Assembly (NCBI RefSeq): GCF_023101165.1
Contig: NZ_CP078076.1
Span: 3,472,001-3,536,000 of the forward strand
DNA: 64,000 nucleotides
Direction of reading: 5' to 3'
From: Microbacterium sufflavum
GTDB taxonomy: Bacteria; Actinomycetota; Actinomycetes; Actinomycetales; Microbacteriaceae
Shown here one piece after another: positions 9,670 through 18,979 of this stretch. Below the pieces are notes generated by a model that was given only the letters and a program-made list of their open reading frames with translations, did not search any database and had not been told where the DNA came from. Each line of letters begins with the position of its first letter. Positions within the stretch are counted from its first letter, which is position 1. Made by a program: the position numbers and the translations under genes.

Positions 9670-11234
9670 GCGGATGCTTTCTGGGTCGCGGAGGTCATGC
9701 TGCGCATGAGGTCCTCGGGGGTCGCCTGGTCGGCCGGGATGCAGTCGGTGACCCGGCCTTCGAACACGGTGTAGATGCGGTCGGAGATGCCGAGAAGCTC
9801 GGGCAGCTCGCTGGAGATCACGATCACGCCTTTGCCCTGGGCGGCGAGCTCGTTGATGATCGCGTAGATCTCGTACTTCGCGCCGACGTCGATGCCGCGG
9901 GTCGGCTCGTCGAGGATCAGCAGGTCGGGGTCGGTGAACATCCACTTCGCGAGGACGACCTTCTGCTGGTTGCCGCCCGAGAGCTTGCCGACGCCCTCCT
10001 CCACCGACGGAGTCTTGATGCGCAGCGCCTTGCGGTAGCGTTCGGCGACCGCGAACTCCTCGCGCGCGTCGACCACCCCGTTGTGGGCGATCTTCGACAG
10101 CTTCGCCGCCACGATCGACCGCTTGATGGTGTCGAGCAGGTTGAGTCCCAGCACCTTGCGGTCCTCGCTCACGTAGGCGAGGCCGTGCTTGATGGCCGCG
10201 GCGACATCGGGCAGCTCGATCTCCTGCCCGTCCTTCACGAGCGTGCCGGAGAGGAACGTGCCGTAGGAGCGGCCGAAGATGCTCATGGCGAGCTCGGTGC
10301 GCCCGGCTCCCATGAGCCCGGCGATGCCGACGACCTCCCCGCGGCGCACGTTCAGGTTCGACCCCTTCACGACCATGCGCTCCGGCACCGTCGGGTGCTG
10401 CACCCACCAGTCCCTGACCTCGAAGAACACCTCGCCGATCTCGGGCGTGCGGTCGGGGTAGCGGCTCTCCAGCGACCGGCCGACCATGCCGCGGATGATG
10501 CGGTCCTCGTTGATCTCGCCGCGGGAGATGTCGAGCGTCTCGACCGTGCGGCCGTCGCGGATGATCGTGATCTCGTCGGCGATCTGCTCGATCTCGTTGA
10601 GCTTGTGGCTGATCATGATCGACGCGATGCCCTTGGCCTTGAGCCCCAGGATCAGGTCGAGCAGGTGCTGGGAGTCGTTCTCGTTCAGGGCCGCAGTCGG
10701 CTCGTCGAGGATCAGGAGCTTGACGTCCTTGTTGAGGGCCTTGGCGATCTCGATGAGCTGCTGCTTGCCGACGCCGAGGGTCTTGATCGGCACGTCGGGG
10801 TCTTCGCTCAGCCCGACGCGGGCGAGCAGCTCGATCGTGCGCTCCTTCTGCGCCTGCCAGTCGATGCGGCCGAAGCGGCGGATCTCATTGCCGAGGAAGA
10901 TGTTCTCGGTGACGGACAGCTCGGGGATGAGCGCCAGCTCCTGGTGGATGATGACGATGCCCGCCTGCTCGCTCGCGGCGATGTCCTTGAAGCGCTGCTC
11001 CTCGCCGTACAGCAGGATCTCCCCGTCGTAGCTGCCGTACGGGTACACCCCGGAGAGGACCTTCATCAGCGTCGACTTCCCGGCGCCGTTCTCGCCGCAG
11101 ATCGCGTGGATCTCGCCGGCGCGGACGGTGATCGAGACGTCGGCGAGCGCCTTGACCCCCGGGAACTCCTTGGTGATGCTGCGCATCTCCAGGATCGGGC
11201 CTGACACGGTCGGCAACGTTGCAGTGGTGCTCAC
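9666..11234 (-). CDS. mmsA: multiple-monosaccharide ABC transporter ATPase, MmsA/GguA-like (522 aa)
   Basis: Sugar importer ATPase with two fused ABC domains of the RbsA/XylG/GguA type. Domain 1 has Walker [10 protein letters not shown] and DEPTAALNE. Domain 2 has the reduced GLMGAGRTE Walker A and LSGGNQQKV followed by [14 protein letters not shown], hallmarks of this subfamily. The GTG at 11234 is preferred: GAGGAAG lies 6 nt before it and the operator at 11264-11283 would otherwise lie inside the gene. It is the first gene of mmsA-mmsB-chvE, with a TTGACA promoter and a LacI-type operator upstream and the lacI-family gene next to it on the same strand. Confidence 0.94.
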   Translation of the reverse strand: MSTTATLPTVSGPILEMRSITKEFPGVKALADVSITVRAGEIHAICGENGAGKSTLMKVLSGVYPYGSYDGEILLYGEEQRFKDIAASEQAGIVIIHQELALIPELSVTENIFLGNEIRRFGRIDWQAQKERTIELLARVGLSEDPDVPIKTLGVGKQQLIEIAKALNKDVKLLILDEPTAALNENDSQHLLDLILGLKAKGIASIMISHKLNEIEQIADEITIIRDGRTVETLDISRGEINEDRIIRGMVGRSLESRYPDRTPEIGEVFFEVRDWWVQHPTVPERMVVKGSNLNVRRGEVVGIAGLMGAGRTELAMSIFGRSYGTFLSGTLVKDGQEIELPDVAAAIKHGLAYVSEDRKVLGLNLLDTIKRSIVAAKLSKIAHNGVVDAREEFAVAERYRKALRIKTPSVEEGVGKLSGGNQQKVVLAKWMFTDPDLLILDEPTRGIDVGAKYEIYAIINELAAQGKGVIVISSELPELLGISDRIYTVFEGRVTDCIPADQATPEDLMRSMTSATQKASA

Positions 11235-11263
11235 GGATCTTCCTCGCGACGTGCGGTCACCTT

Positions 11264-11283
11264 CGATGTGACCGTTCACATCG
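11264..11283. promoter_or_regulatory. LacI-family operator in front of mmsA
   Basis: CGATGTGACCGTTCACATCG is an inverted repeat: two perfect 8-bp arms (CGATGTGA / TCACATCG) around a CG-centred core, the usual LacI-family operator form. It lies just downstream of the predicted promoter, 30 bp before mmsA. A 16/20 match recurs upstream of the adjacent lacI gene. Confidence 0.8.
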
Positions 11284-11287
11284 ATAC

Positions 11288-11316
11288 ATCGTCGTCTCCC
11301 GCGGGAGCGGTGTCAA
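11288..11316 (-). promoter_or_regulatory. promoter of the mmsA-mmsB-chvE operon
   Basis: On the minus strand a perfect TTGACA (-35, at 11311-11316) is separated by 17 bp from GACGAT (-10, at 11288-11293). The operator begins 5 bp further on, so a bound repressor would cover the start of transcription. Confidence 0.6.
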
Positions 11317-11464
11317 GTCGGCGCGGGCATTCCGTGTCGCGACCGTGACCTCCCCGCGATCCGCAGGAACACGGGCATCCCGGCTGCGCGGCGGATCGAA
11401 AGGATTCGATCAGTGGAGGGGCGCGGCCCGCGGGATTCGAACGCTCCGAACGCGCCGGATCGGC

Positions 11465-12478
11465 TCAGCGGGCGGCGGCCGACTCGCGAGCCCGCAGCAG
11501 CGTCTGCAGCGCCCCGAACGCGGGCTGATCCTCACCGCGGATCTGCGCCAGCAGGATGCGCACCGCACGGCGCCCGAGCTCCGGGAAGTCCTGGTGCACG
11601 GTGCTCAGCGTCGGTGCCACGTGGGCCGCGACCGGGATGTCGTCGAAGCCGATCACGCTCACGTCATGCGGCACCCGCACCCCGGCGTCGCGGAAGCCGT
11701 GCAGCAGTCCGATCGCCATCAGGTCGTTCGCCGCGAACACCGCCGTGAAGTCGCGGCGGTGCGACAGCTCCTTGCCCGCGAAGTAGCCGAAGTCCGCCGT
11801 CCAGTCGCCGCGGATGGGCGGGAACGTGGGCAGATCGGCATCGCGCAGCGCGTCGAGGTAGCCCCGCATGCGCGACTCCGCCTCGATCCAGTCCTGCGGT
11901 CCGGCCAGGTGCAGGATGTCGCTGTGCCCGAGCGAGATGAGGTGCTCCGTCGCGGCTTTGGCACCGGCGACCTGATCGGCCGACAGGCTCACGCCGTCCG
12001 AGCCCGACGCCGTCTGCAGAGTGACGAAGGGCATCGCGCCGGACATGCCGCGCAAGACATGGAACACGCGCACCTGTGGCGCGAGCACCACGATCCCGTC
12101 GACCTGCTCCCGCTCGAGCTGACGCACCGCGTTGCCGATGGCCTCCGGCGTGGTCGAGGGGAGGTTGAGCGTGGAGACCGAGTAGCCCTCCTCGCGCGCC
12201 GCATCCTCGATCCCGGCGATGGACGAGGTGGGGCCGAACTCGCCGATCGTGGCGGACAGGATGCCCAGCATGTTCGACTTGCTCGTCACCAGCGCGCGCG
12301 CCGCGAGGTTCGGTCGGTAGTCCAGCACGGCGATCGCGTCGAGCACCTTCGCCTTGGTCTCCGGCCGGATGCTGGGGTGGTCGTTCAGCACGCGGGACAC
12401 CGTCTGATGCGACACCCCCGCGAGCCGGGCGACATCGCGGATGCTCGGCAGGCGGGCACGCTCGGAGGACGTGGACAT
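11465..12478 (-). CDS. LacI-family repressor, probable regulator of the mms operon (337 aa)
   Basis: N-terminal LacI helix-turn-helix (SIRDVARLAGVSHQTVSRVL, hinge YRPNLAARALVT) and a periplasmic-binding-type effector domain ending in the usual LSTVHQDFPELGRRAVRILL. The ATG at 12478 has GAGGAGG 5 nt upstream; a GTG directly before it is also possible. It lies upstream of the mms operon on the same strand, separated by 230 bp that hold the mms promoter. A second copy of the operator lies 13-32 bp upstream of its own start, so autoregulation is likely. The effector is presumably one of the imported monosaccharides. Confidence 0.92.
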   Translation of the reverse strand: MSTSSERARLPSIRDVARLAGVSHQTVSRVLNDHPSIRPETKAKVLDAIAVLDYRPNLAARALVTSKSNMLGILSATIGEFGPTSSIAGIEDAAREEGYSVSTLNLPSTTPEAIGNAVRQLEREQVDGIVVLAPQVRVFHVLRGMSGAMPFVTLQTASGSDGVSLSADQVAGAKAATEHLISLGHSDILHLAGPQDWIEAESRMRGYLDALRDADLPTFPPIRGDWTADFGYFAGKELSHRRDFTAVFAANDLMAIGLLHGFRDAGVRVPHDVSVIGFDDIPVAAHVAPTLSTVHQDFPELGRRAVRILLAQIRGEDQPAFGALQTLLRARESAAAR

Positions 12479-12490
12479 CACTGCCTCCTC

Positions 12491-12510
12491 GCGTGTGCAC
12501 GGTCACATCG
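12491..12510. promoter_or_regulatory. second LacI operator, upstream of the lacI gene
   Basis: GCGTGTGCACGGTCACATCG matches the mms operator (reverse orientation) at 16 of 20 positions; one arm is intact and the other has TGTG-CA. Its place just upstream of the repressor start suggests weaker, autoregulatory binding. Confidence 0.6.
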
Positions 12511-12596
12511 TCACTTCATTATGTCTGCCAGGACCGCGCCGTGCATCCCGAAGGCGTCACGGGCCGGTGGGCCGGAGGACGTCGCGGCTGGAGACC

Positions 12597-13529
12597 TCAG
12601 CCGATGATGCGGGCGCCGGGCACCGGCCCGTGCACGTGCAGCGGGTCGAGCCCTTCGTCCCGCAGCCGAGTCTGCACGTCCTGCGCGGTCTCGGGATCGG
12701 GGCACAGCAGCGCGACCGTGGGACCGGAGCCCGAGACGATCCCGTGCAGGGCACCCGCCGCGATCCCGAGGTCGATCGTGTCACCCAGGTCGGGGCGCTC
12801 GTGCAGCGCCGCCGCCTGCAGGTCGTTGTGCAAGGCATCGGCGAGCTGCCGCGGGTCTCCGGTGCGCAGCGCCTGGAGCACCGGGATCGGCACGTCGAGC
12901 GACAGCGGCGGGTCGTCGGCGAGCGCGCCCTCCTCCTCGCGCAGCAGGTCGAGCCGCTCGTACACCACCGGGGTCGACAGGCCCTGCTCGCTCGTCACCA
13001 GCAGCCAGTCGAAGCGGCCGCGCGCGAGTGCGGGGTTCAGCTGATCACCGCGACCCGTGCCCACCGCCGTGCCGCCGTGCAGGGCGAACGGGACGTCGGC
13101 GCCGAGCCGCGCCGCGAGGTCGTGCAGACGCGCGGGCGACAGACCGGTCCCCCACAGCGCATCGCACGCGACCAGGGCCGCGGCGGCATCGGCCGATCCG
13201 CCCCCCATGCCGCCCGCGACCGGGACGCTCTTGCGCACCTCGAGCGCCACCCCGCCGGTGTGCTCGGTGGCCGTGGCGAGCAGCTTCGCCGCGCGCATCG
13301 CCAGGTTGCGGTCGTCGAGCGGAACGGAGCCGTCGTCCTCGACCCCGGACACCGTGATCGAGAAGTCGTCCGCCGGTCGCGCGATCACGTCTTCGTACAG
13401 CGACACCGCCTGGAACACCGTGGCGAGGGCGTGGTAGCCGTCGTCGTGGCGGCCGCCGACCCCCAGGTAGACGTTGATCTTCCCCGGCGCGCGCACGTGC
13501 ACGGATCCGGCGGCCGAGGCGAGGCTCAT
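12597..13529 (-). CDS. ispE: 4-diphosphocytidyl-2-C-methyl-D-erythritol kinase (310 aa)
   Basis: GHMP-family kinase that phosphorylates CDP-methylerythritol in the MEP (non-mevalonate) isoprenoid pathway in the cytoplasm. It starts MSLASAAGSVHVRAPGKINV, with the family's first Lys at position 17, and has the ATP loop PVAGGMGGGSADAAAA at about 103-118. The C-terminal GIVSGSGPTVALLC is the third GHMP motif. Length is normal. The ATG lies 7 bp after the stop of the aldo/keto reductase gene, so the two are read together. In many actinobacteria rsmA directly precedes ispE; here a reductase and a carbonic anhydrase gene separate them. No partial duplication or damage is seen. Confidence 0.96.
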   Translation of the reverse strand: MSLASAAGSVHVRAPGKINVYLGVGGRHDDGYHALATVFQAVSLYEDVIARPADDFSITVSGVEDDGSVPLDDRNLAMRAAKLLATATEHTGGVALEVRKSVPVAGGMGGGSADAAAALVACDALWGTGLSPARLHDLAARLGADVPFALHGGTAVGTGRGDQLNPALARGRFDWLLVTSEQGLSTPVVYERLDLLREEEGALADDPPLSLDVPIPVLQALRTGDPRQLADALHNDLQAAALHERPDLGDTIDLGIAAGALHGIVSGSGPTVALLCPDPETAQDVQTRLRDEGLDPLHVHGPVPGARIIG

Positions 13530-13536
13530 GACCGGG

Positions 13537-14604
13537 TCACAGATCCGAGGAGGTGGCCCAGAGGTTCACGTCGATCCCTCCGGACAGCTCGTCGATGCGG
13601 GCGAGCTCCTCCGCGGAGAACTCGGGCCCGTCGAGCGCGGCGAGGTTCTCGTCGAGCTGCTCTGGCCGGGACGCCCCGATCAGGGCCGAGGCGACCACCG
13701 GGGTGCGCAGCGTCCACTGCAGCGCCAGCTGGGCGAGCGACTGTCCACGGCCCTTCGCCACGTCGTTCAGCGACCGCAGCGTCTGCACGGCCTCGTCGGT
13801 GAGCTTGCCCTTCGGGAGCGAGCCGCGCTGCTGCGCCCGGTCGGCGGTGCCGTCGCCCAGGTACTTGTCGGTGAGCAGCCCCTGCGCGAGCGGCGTGAAC
13901 GCGATGGCCCCGAGGCCCGACTCCTCGAGCGTGGCCGTGAGGCCGTCCTCGATCCACCGGTTCAGGATCGAGTACGCGGGCTGGTGGATGACCAGCGGGG
14001 TGCCGAGGTCCTTCGCCACGGCGACCGCCTCGGCCGTGCGCTCGGCGCTGTACGACGAGATGCCCACGTAGAGGGCCTTGCCCTGCCGCACGAGCGTGTC
14101 GAGCGCGCCCACGGTCTCCTCGATCGGGGTGACCGGATCGACGCGGTGCGAGTAGAAGATGTCGACGTAGTCCAGGCCCATGCGCGTGAGCGACTGCTCG
14201 GCGCTGGCGAGGATGTACTTGCGGCTCGCGTAGTCGCCGTACGGGCCCGGCCACATGTCCCAGCCGGCCTTCGACGAGATGATGAGCTCGTCGCGGTAGG
14301 GCCGGAAGTCCTCCGCGAAGATGCGACCGAAGTTCTTCTCGGCGGAGCCGTAGGGCGGACCGTAGTTGTTCGCGAGATCGAAGTGCGTGATACCGCCGTC
14401 GAACGCGTGACGCAGCAGTGCGCGCTGGTTGTCGAGCGGGATGTTGTCGCCGAAGTTCCACCACAGCCCGAGCGAGATCGGCGGCAGGTAGAGGCCGGAC
14501 GACCCGACCTGACGGTAGGCGAACCGTCCGTAGCGGCCCTCGTCGGCGGCGTACGGGCGGTGGAGCTCGGGGACATCGGGACGGAAGCGCGGGGAGTCAG
14601 TCAC
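13537..14604 (-). CDS. aldo/keto reductase, YghZ/L-glyceraldehyde-3-phosphate reductase type (355 aa)
   Basis: NADPH-dependent TIM-barrel reductase. FDLANNYGPPYGSAEKNFG carries the Asp and Tyr of the catalytic tetrad, the following ELIISSKAGWDMWPGPYG holds the Lys, and IFYSHRVDP supplies the His. The WPGPYGD stretch and overall length match the AKR14 (YghZ) group, which reduces methylglyoxal and L-glyceraldehyde 3-phosphate. A GTG start at 14604 is chosen because TAATCT lies exactly 6 nt upstream (leaderless geometry). It is the first gene of a two-gene unit with ispE, 7 bp apart. In-cell substrate is not certain. Confidence 0.9.
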   Translation of the reverse strand: MTDSPRFRPDVPELHRPYAADEGRYGRFAYRQVGSSGLYLPPISLGLWWNFGDNIPLDNQRALLRHAFDGGITHFDLANNYGPPYGSAEKNFGRIFAEDFRPYRDELIISSKAGWDMWPGPYGDYASRKYILASAEQSLTRMGLDYVDIFYSHRVDPVTPIEETVGALDTLVRQGKALYVGISSYSAERTAEAVAVAKDLGTPLVIHQPAYSILNRWIEDGLTATLEESGLGAIAFTPLAQGLLTDKYLGDGTADRAQQRGSLPKGKLTDEAVQTLRSLNDVAKGRGQSLAQLALQWTLRTPVVASALIGASRPEQLDENLAALDGPEFSAEELARIDELSGGIDVNLWATSSDL

Positions 14605-14610
14605 GGTGCC

Positions 14611-14616
14611 AGATTA
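14611..14616 (-). promoter_or_regulatory. -10 element TAATCT, leaderless spacing
   Basis: TAATCT, 6 nt, then the GTG of the aldo/keto reductase at 14604. It supports that start and a 5' end at or next to the GTG. Confidence 0.55.
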
Positions 14617-14721
14617 CCGGGCGGTGTGGGATCCGGGATCGCCGTTGCGTGGCGCCCGATGCGCTGGTAGGCGGGGACGACGGGCGGTGCGGGACCACGG
14701 GCAACTCCGGGTTTCGTCGCC

Positions 14722-14727
14722 TACACT
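14722..14727 (+). promoter_or_regulatory. possible -10 (TACACT) with a ~140-nt leader to the carbonic anhydrase gene
   Basis: TACACT is the best TANNNT hexamer in the 271-bp spacer 14605-14875. If used, the carbonic anhydrase mRNA would have a leader of about 140 nt. No riboswitch class or leader ORF is recognised in that leader. A promoter closer to the gene cannot be excluded. Confidence 0.3.
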
Positions 14728-14875
14728 CGTGCCGCTCGGACGCCGCGGGGCAGTGACAACTGGCCGTCCGGGTGATCACGCAGTCCGCCAGGGCATCGTC
14801 CCGATGGCGTCGCGGTGTGGTGCGCGGCGATCCGCTGTGCCTGCAGCGCGCGCCGCACACTCCGAAGGAAACAAC

Positions 14876-15709
14876 ATGAAGATCCGCCCCGCTCTCGCTC
14901 TGTCCACCGCGGCCCTCGCGATCGGCGCTCTCGCCGGCTGCGCACCCGCCGCCACGACCCCCGCCACGACCCCCGCCGCGTCTGCGTCGCCCTCGCCCGG
15001 CGCCTCCGCGGACGCCGAGTGGTCGTACCGCGGCTCCAACGGCCCCGAGCACTGGGGGAAGTTCGGCGCCGCGTGCGAGAACGTCGACAGCTCCCACGAG
15101 TCCCCCATCGCCATCGACACCTCGACGGTGCAGATGGGGACCGCCGCGCAGAAGGTCGTGACGCACTACGCCCCCGCCGCGTTCGACATCGAGAACAACG
15201 GCCACACCATCGAGGCGATCCCGGAGGACCCCGCGGCCGACTCGATCGAGGTGAACGGCAAGACGTACGAGCTGCAGCAGTTCCACCTGCACGCCAGCAG
15301 CGAGCACACGATCGACGGACGCACGGCCCCCGCCGAACTCCACCTGGTGCACAAGGCCGAGGACGGCTCGGTGCTCGTGCTCGGCGTGATGCTGCAGGCT
15401 GGGCCGGCCAGCACGGCACTCGACGAGTTCTTCTCGTCGATCACCACCACCGTGAGCGAGAAGGGCACACCGCTGAGCCACGAGATCGACCCGAGCGCGC
15501 TCATCCCGGCGGACGGCATGAGCGTGCAGTACGACGGCTCGCTCACCACGCCGCCGTGCACCGAGGGCGTGCGCTGGAACGTCTACCTCACCCCGGTGAC
15601 GGTGTCGGCGGAGGAGCTCGCCGCGTTCACCGCCGTGTACCCCGACAACCACCGACCCGTGCAGCCCCTGCACGACCGCACGCTCACGGAGATCCCCTCG
15701 GGGGTCTGA
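14876..15709 (+). CDS. alpha-carbonic anhydrase lipoprotein (277 aa)
   Basis: Surface-anchored alpha-class carbonic anhydrase interconverting CO2 and bicarbonate. MKIRPALALSTAALAIGALAG precedes the lipobox Cys22, followed by a Thr/Pro/Ser-rich linker to about residue 46. Zinc ligands are visible as QFHLH (His137, His139) and ELHLVH (His156). SSEHTIDG matches the Glu-His after the second ligand, and SLTTPPCTEGVRW is the conserved active-site strand holding the CA II Thr199 equivalent. The ATG at 14876 has GAAGGAAA upstream. Monocistronic, with a strong hairpin 22 bp after the stop. Surface location suggests a role in CO2/bicarbonate supply or pH at the cell envelope. Confidence 0.95.
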   Translation: MKIRPALALSTAALAIGALAGCAPAATTPATTPAASASPSPGASADAEWSYRGSNGPEHWGKFGAACENVDSSHESPIAIDTSTVQMGTAAQKVVTHYAPAAFDIENNGHTIEAIPEDPAADSIEVNGKTYELQQFHLHASSEHTIDGRTAPAELHLVHKAEDGSVLVLGVMLQAGPASTALDEFFSSITTTVSEKGTPLSHEIDPSALIPADGMSVQYDGSLTTPPCTEGVRWNVYLTPVTVSAEELAAFTAVYPDNHRPVQPLHDRTLTEIPSGV

Positions 15710-15731
15710 GCTCCGCGTCCTGCCCGCACCT

Positions 15732-15768
15732 CCGCCGGGCTCCCGCCGCGACGGCGGGAGCCCGGCGG
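15732..15768 (+). terminator. 17-bp perfect GC hairpin after the carbonic anhydrase gene
   Basis: CCGCCGGGCTCCCGCCG, a CGA loop, and the exact complement. There is no T-tract. The gene pair is convergent with rsmA, so it may act for both strands. Confidence 0.7.
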
Positions 15769-15893
15769 TGTCGAGGGGCAGAACCTCAGGCCGCGCGCGG
15801 GGCGTCAGGCCGCGCGCTGGGCGTCAGGCGGCGCGCAGGGCGTCAGGCGGCGGTGTCGAGGGGCAGAACCTCAGGCCGCGCGCGGGGCGTCAG
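15764..15893. repeat. 45-bp direct repeat plus 19-bp subrepeats containing the rsmA stop
   Basis: 15764-15808 and 15849-15893 are identical 45-bp copies 85 bp apart. Between and within them a unit G(C/G)CGCGCNGGGCGTCAG recurs with a 19-bp period (tca at 15805, 15824, 15843). The right-hand copy ends with the rsmA stop codon (minus-strand TGA at 15892-15890). Confidence 0.95.
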
Positions 15894-16759
15894 ACCGCGG
15901 CCGCCGCGTCCGGCACCGCCGGTGCCTGCTGCGCGATGCGCTGGTAGTCGTCGACCGTGAGGTCCTCGCCGCGGGCGGTCGGAGCCACGCCGGCGGCCGT
16001 CAGCACCTCGGTCGCGGCGGCCGAGCTGCCGAAGACGCCGGACAGCGCCTGGCGGAGCATCTTGCGGCGCTGGTTGAACGCGGCATCGACGATCTCGAAG
16101 GTGCGGCGACGCTCGGCCTCGGAGCCGCGCTCCCCGTCCGACCGATCGAACCCGACCAGCAGGCTGTCGACGTTCGGGACGGGCCAGAACACCTGCCGCG
16201 ACACCGTGCCGGTGAGCCGCCACTCGCCGTACCACGCGGCCTTCACGCTCGGCGAGCCGTAGATCTTCGACCCCGGCTTCGCCGCCAGGCGCTCGGCCAC
16301 CTCGGCCTGCACCATCACGACGCCCCGCTGCAGGTAGGGGAAGGTCTCGAGGAAGTGCAGCAGCACCGGCACCGACACGTTGTACGGCAGGTTCGCGACC
16401 AGGACGGTCGGCTCGCCGGGCAGCTCGGCCACCCGCAGCGCGTCGGCATCGACCACCGTGAGCGCCCCCTCGGGAACGCCGTGCTCGGCGGCGGTCTGCG
16501 GCAGGCGGGCGGCGAGGCGGTGATCGATCTCCACGGCGGTGACGGCGGCCCCGGTCTCCAGGATCGCGAGCGTCAGCGAACCCAGGCCGGGCCCCACCTC
16601 GACCACGCGCTCGCCCGGCTGCACGCGCGCGGCCTGCACGATCTTGCGGACCGTGTTCGCGTCCGTGACGAAGTTCTGGCCCAGCTTCTTGGTGGGGGTG
16701 ACATCGAGCTCGGCGGCCAGTCGGCGGATCTCGGCGGCTCCGAGCAGGGTGACGGTCAT
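15890..16759 (-). CDS. rsmA: 16S rRNA (adenine1518/1519-N6) dimethyltransferase (289 aa)
   Basis: KsgA/RsmA dimethylates the two adenines of the helix-45 loop late in 30S assembly. [17 protein letters not shown] is the N-terminal family signature, [12 protein letters not shown] the SAM-binding motif, and NLPYN (123-127) the catalytic motif. The C-terminal domain has the RRKMLRQAL helix. The ATG at 16759 is chosen since the KLGQNF region begins about 25 residues in, as usual; GAGAAT, one mismatch from TANNNT, lies 6 nt upstream. It is divergent from an MFS gene whose start is 54 bp away. The C-terminal Ala-rich tail ends inside a direct-repeat block that contains the stop. rpfB, its neighbour in mycobacteria, is absent here. 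Confidence 0.96.
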   Translation of the reverse strand: MTVTLLGAAEIRRLAAELDVTPTKKLGQNFVTDANTVRKIVQAARVQPGERVVEVGPGLGSLTLAILETGAAVTAVEIDHRLAARLPQTAAEHGVPEGALTVVDADALRVAELPGEPTVLVANLPYNVSVPVLLHFLETFPYLQRGVVMVQAEVAERLAAKPGSKIYGSPSVKAAWYGEWRLTGTVSRQVFWPVPNVDSLLVGFDRSDGERGSEAERRRTFEIVDAAFNQRRKMLRQALSGVFGSSAAATEVLTAAGVAPTARGEDLTVDDYQRIAQQAPAVPDAAAAV

Positions 16760-16801
16760 GCGTCCATTCTCGCCGAAAGCCCGACCGTCCCCGGCACTCG
16801 C

Positions 16802-16807
16802 TATCCT
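16802..16807 (+). promoter_or_regulatory. -10 element TATCCT, leaderless spacing
   Basis: TATCCT, then GCGGGG, then ATG at 16814. No other ribosome-binding site is placed well for this start. Confidence 0.55.
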
Positions 16808-16813
16808 GCGGGG

Positions 16814-18097
16814 ATGCCCTCCCTCGGTGAACTGATCGCTCCGCGGCGCATGGGCAGGGACTTCCGCTGGCTGCTCGCGTCGTCGTGGACGAGCAACATC
16901 GGCGACGGCGTGGCGCTGGCCGCCGCTCCCCTGCTCATCGCCTCGATGACCTCGTCGCCGATCCTCGTCGCCTCCGGCGCCGTCCTCCAGTTCCTGCCCT
17001 GGCTGCTGTTCGGCCTGCACGCGGGGGCCATCGCCGACCGCTTCGACCGTCGGCGCTTGGTGATGATCGCGAACGCCGCGCGGGCGGTCGTGCTCGCGGC
17101 GCTGTGCGTGTTCCTCGTGACGGGCACCGCGAACATCGGGATCGTGCTCGCGGTGGCCTTCCTGTACGGCTCGGCCGAGGTGTTCGTCGACACCGCGAGC
17201 AGCACGCTGCTGCCGATGATCGTGAAGCCGGATGACCTCGGGATCGGCAACGCGCGGCTCCAGGCCGGCTACCTCGTGGCCAACCAGTTCGCCGGTCCTC
17301 CCCTCGGGGCGTTCCTGTTCGCCGCGGGGCACGCCTGGCCGTTCCTGGTCGAGGTGCTGTGCGTCAGCCTCGCGGTCGTGCTGATCTCCCGCATGGCCCG
17401 CACGCCCGTGCCGCCCCGGGCGGACGCCGCCGCACACCCGCCCGTGCACACCGACATCGCGGAGGGGCTGCGCTGGCTGTGGCGCAACCCGCCCGTGCGC
17501 ATGCTGGTGATCATCATCCTCGTCTTCAACGTCACGTGGGCGGCGCCGTGGGGCGTGCTCGTGCTGTACGCGACCGAGCACCTGCAGATGGGCCCGGTGG
17601 GGTACGGCGCCCTCACCACGGCGTCCGCGGCCGGCGGCATCCTCGCGACGTTCAGCTTCGGGTGGCTCGAACGGCACGTGTCGTTCGCGACCCTCATGCG
17701 CATCGTGCTCTCGCTGGAGGTGCTGATGCACCTGGCGTTCGCGCTCACCACCGCCGGCTGGGTGGCGCTGATCATCATGTTCTTCTTCGGCGCGTACGCC
17801 TTCGTGTGGGGCACGATCTCCACGACCGTCCGGCAGCGTCTCGTGCCCGCCGAGCTGCAGGGGCGCGTCGCCTCGGTCAACATGGTCGGGGTGTTCGGGG
17901 GCATGATCGTCGGCCAGGCGCTCGGCGGAGTGATCGCCCAGCTGTGGGGGCTCACCGCACCGTGGTGGTTCGCGTTCGGCGGCGCAGCGATCACGCTGCT
18001 GCTGGTGTGGAGGCCGATCTCGCAGATCGTGAGCGCGAAACCGGTCGCCCAGACCGGCCCGGACGACGTGGACGCTCAGTCGGTGAACGAGCCGTAG
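16814..18097 (+). CDS. MFS transporter, MFS_3/enterobactin-exporter-like group (427 aa)
   Basis: Twelve-helix permease. Starts [20 protein letters not shown], then [20 protein letters not shown], with the A-motif-like [18 protein letters not shown] between helices 2 and 3 and a second half beginning at about residue 220 ([13 protein letters not shown]). The pattern fits the DHA3-type group that includes macrolide (Mef-like) and siderophore exporters; substrate unknown. The start is fixed by TATCCT 6 nt upstream. The gene sits between rsmA (divergent) and tatD (convergent), and its last 22 bp overlap the 3' end of tatD on the opposite strand. It occupies the place where rpfB lies in mycobacteria. 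Confidence 0.88.
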   Translation: MPSLGELIAPRRMGRDFRWLLASSWTSNIGDGVALAAAPLLIASMTSSPILVASGAVLQFLPWLLFGLHAGAIADRFDRRRLVMIANAARAVVLAALCVFLVTGTANIGIVLAVAFLYGSAEVFVDTASSTLLPMIVKPDDLGIGNARLQAGYLVANQFAGPPLGAFLFAAGHAWPFLVEVLCVSLAVVLISRMARTPVPPRADAAAHPPVHTDIAEGLRWLWRNPPVRMLVIIILVFNVTWAAPWGVLVLYATEHLQMGPVGYGALTTASAAGGILATFSFGWLERHVSFATLMRIVLSLEVLMHLAFALTTAGWVALIIMFFFGAYAFVWGTISTTVRQRLVPAELQGRVASVNMVGVFGGMIVGQALGGVIAQLWGLTAPWWFAFGGAAITLLLVWRPISQIVSAKPVAQTGPDDVDAQSVNEP

Positions 18098-18969
18098 ACC
18101 CGCAGGGTGTTCTCGGCGAGCTGCGCGGACAGCTCGTCGACGCCGATGCCGAGCTCGGCGGCCAGGAAGCGGACCGTGATCGGCACGAGGTAGGGCGCGT
18201 TCGGACGGCCCCGCAGCGGCGTCGGCGTGAGGAACGGGGCGTCGGTCTCCACCAGAAGTCGGTCGAGCGGCGTGACCTTCAGCGCGTCGCGCAGGTTCTG
18301 CGCGTTCTTGAACGTGACGTTGCCCGCGAACGACAGGTGGTAGCCCGCGTCGGCGCACACCCGGGCCATCGCGGCGTCGCCGGAGAAGCAGTGGAACACC
18401 GTGCGATCGGGAGCGCCCACACGCGACAGGGTCTCCAGCACCGCGTCGTGCGCGTCGCGGTCGTGGATCTGCATCGCGATGCCGTGCTTCTTCGCGAGCG
18501 CGATGTGCGCCTCGAACGACTCGAACTGCGGCCCGCGGCGCTCCGGCTCGGTGCGGAAGAAGTCGAGCCCGGTCTCGCCGATCGCGCGGGTGCGCGGATG
18601 CGCCGCCAGCTCGTCGATCACCGCGAGGGCCTCGTCGAGACCGACACCGCCGCGACGGCCCTGCTCGGCATAGGTCGGCGCGTCGTTCGGGTGGATCGCC
18701 ACCGCGGCGAGCACGCGCGGGTCGGAAGCCGCCGCCTCGACCGCCCAGCGCGACGACTCGATGTCGCCCGATGCCTGCACGACCCCGGCGATGCCCACGG
18801 CCTCGGCGCGGTCGAGCTGCTCCGTCAGGCTCAACGGCTCGTCGCCGTCCATGATCTCCAGGTGCGCGTGGTTGTCGTACACCGGGACGGCGAGGGGCTC
18901 AGGGGCTGCGGGATACCGCAGGTCTTCGCGCCCGTCGCCGTCTCGGCGCTGCACGTACGTCTCGGTCAT
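18076..18969 (-). CDS. tatD: TatD-family metal-dependent DNase (297 aa)
   Basis: TIM-barrel hydrolase with two-metal site. NHAHLE (His-x-His) is near residue 33, GETGLDFF the metal-bridging Glu, [11 protein letters not shown] and FHCFSGD supply the later His ligands, and [15 protein letters not shown] is the conserved C-terminal motif. TatD proteins have 3'-5' exonuclease activity and are linked to DNA repair or fragmentation. The start lies 10 bp after the metG stop, so the two are co-transcribed. Its final codons overlap the convergent MFS gene by 22 bp. The N-terminal about 30 residues before the first motif are longer than usual but plausible. Confidence 0.94.
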   Translation of the reverse strand: MTETYVQRRDGDGREDLRYPAAPEPLAVPVYDNHAHLEIMDGDEPLSLTEQLDRAEAVGIAGVVQASGDIESSRWAVEAAASDPRVLAAVAIHPNDAPTYAEQGRRGGVGLDEALAVIDELAAHPRTRAIGETGLDFFRTEPERRGPQFESFEAHIALAKKHGIAMQIHDRDAHDAVLETLSRVGAPDRTVFHCFSGDAAMARVCADAGYHLSFAGNVTFKNAQNLRDALKVTPLDRLLVETDAPFLTPTPLRGRPNAPYLVPITVRFLAAELGIGVDELSAQLAENTLRVYGSFTD

Positions 18970-18979
18970 GGGGTGTCGG

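Noticed and set aside
11425..11445. GCGGGATTCGAAC on the plus strand, like the T-arm of a tRNA on the minus strand
   Set aside because: The other T-stem strand does not pair, and a full tRNA would run into the lacI 3' end. No cloverleaf can be drawn. At most a tRNA or attachment-site remnant.
14728..14875. A riboswitch in the leader of the carbonic anhydrase gene
   Set aside because: No known riboswitch core or strong terminator/antiterminator pair is visible, and the promoter position itself is uncertain.
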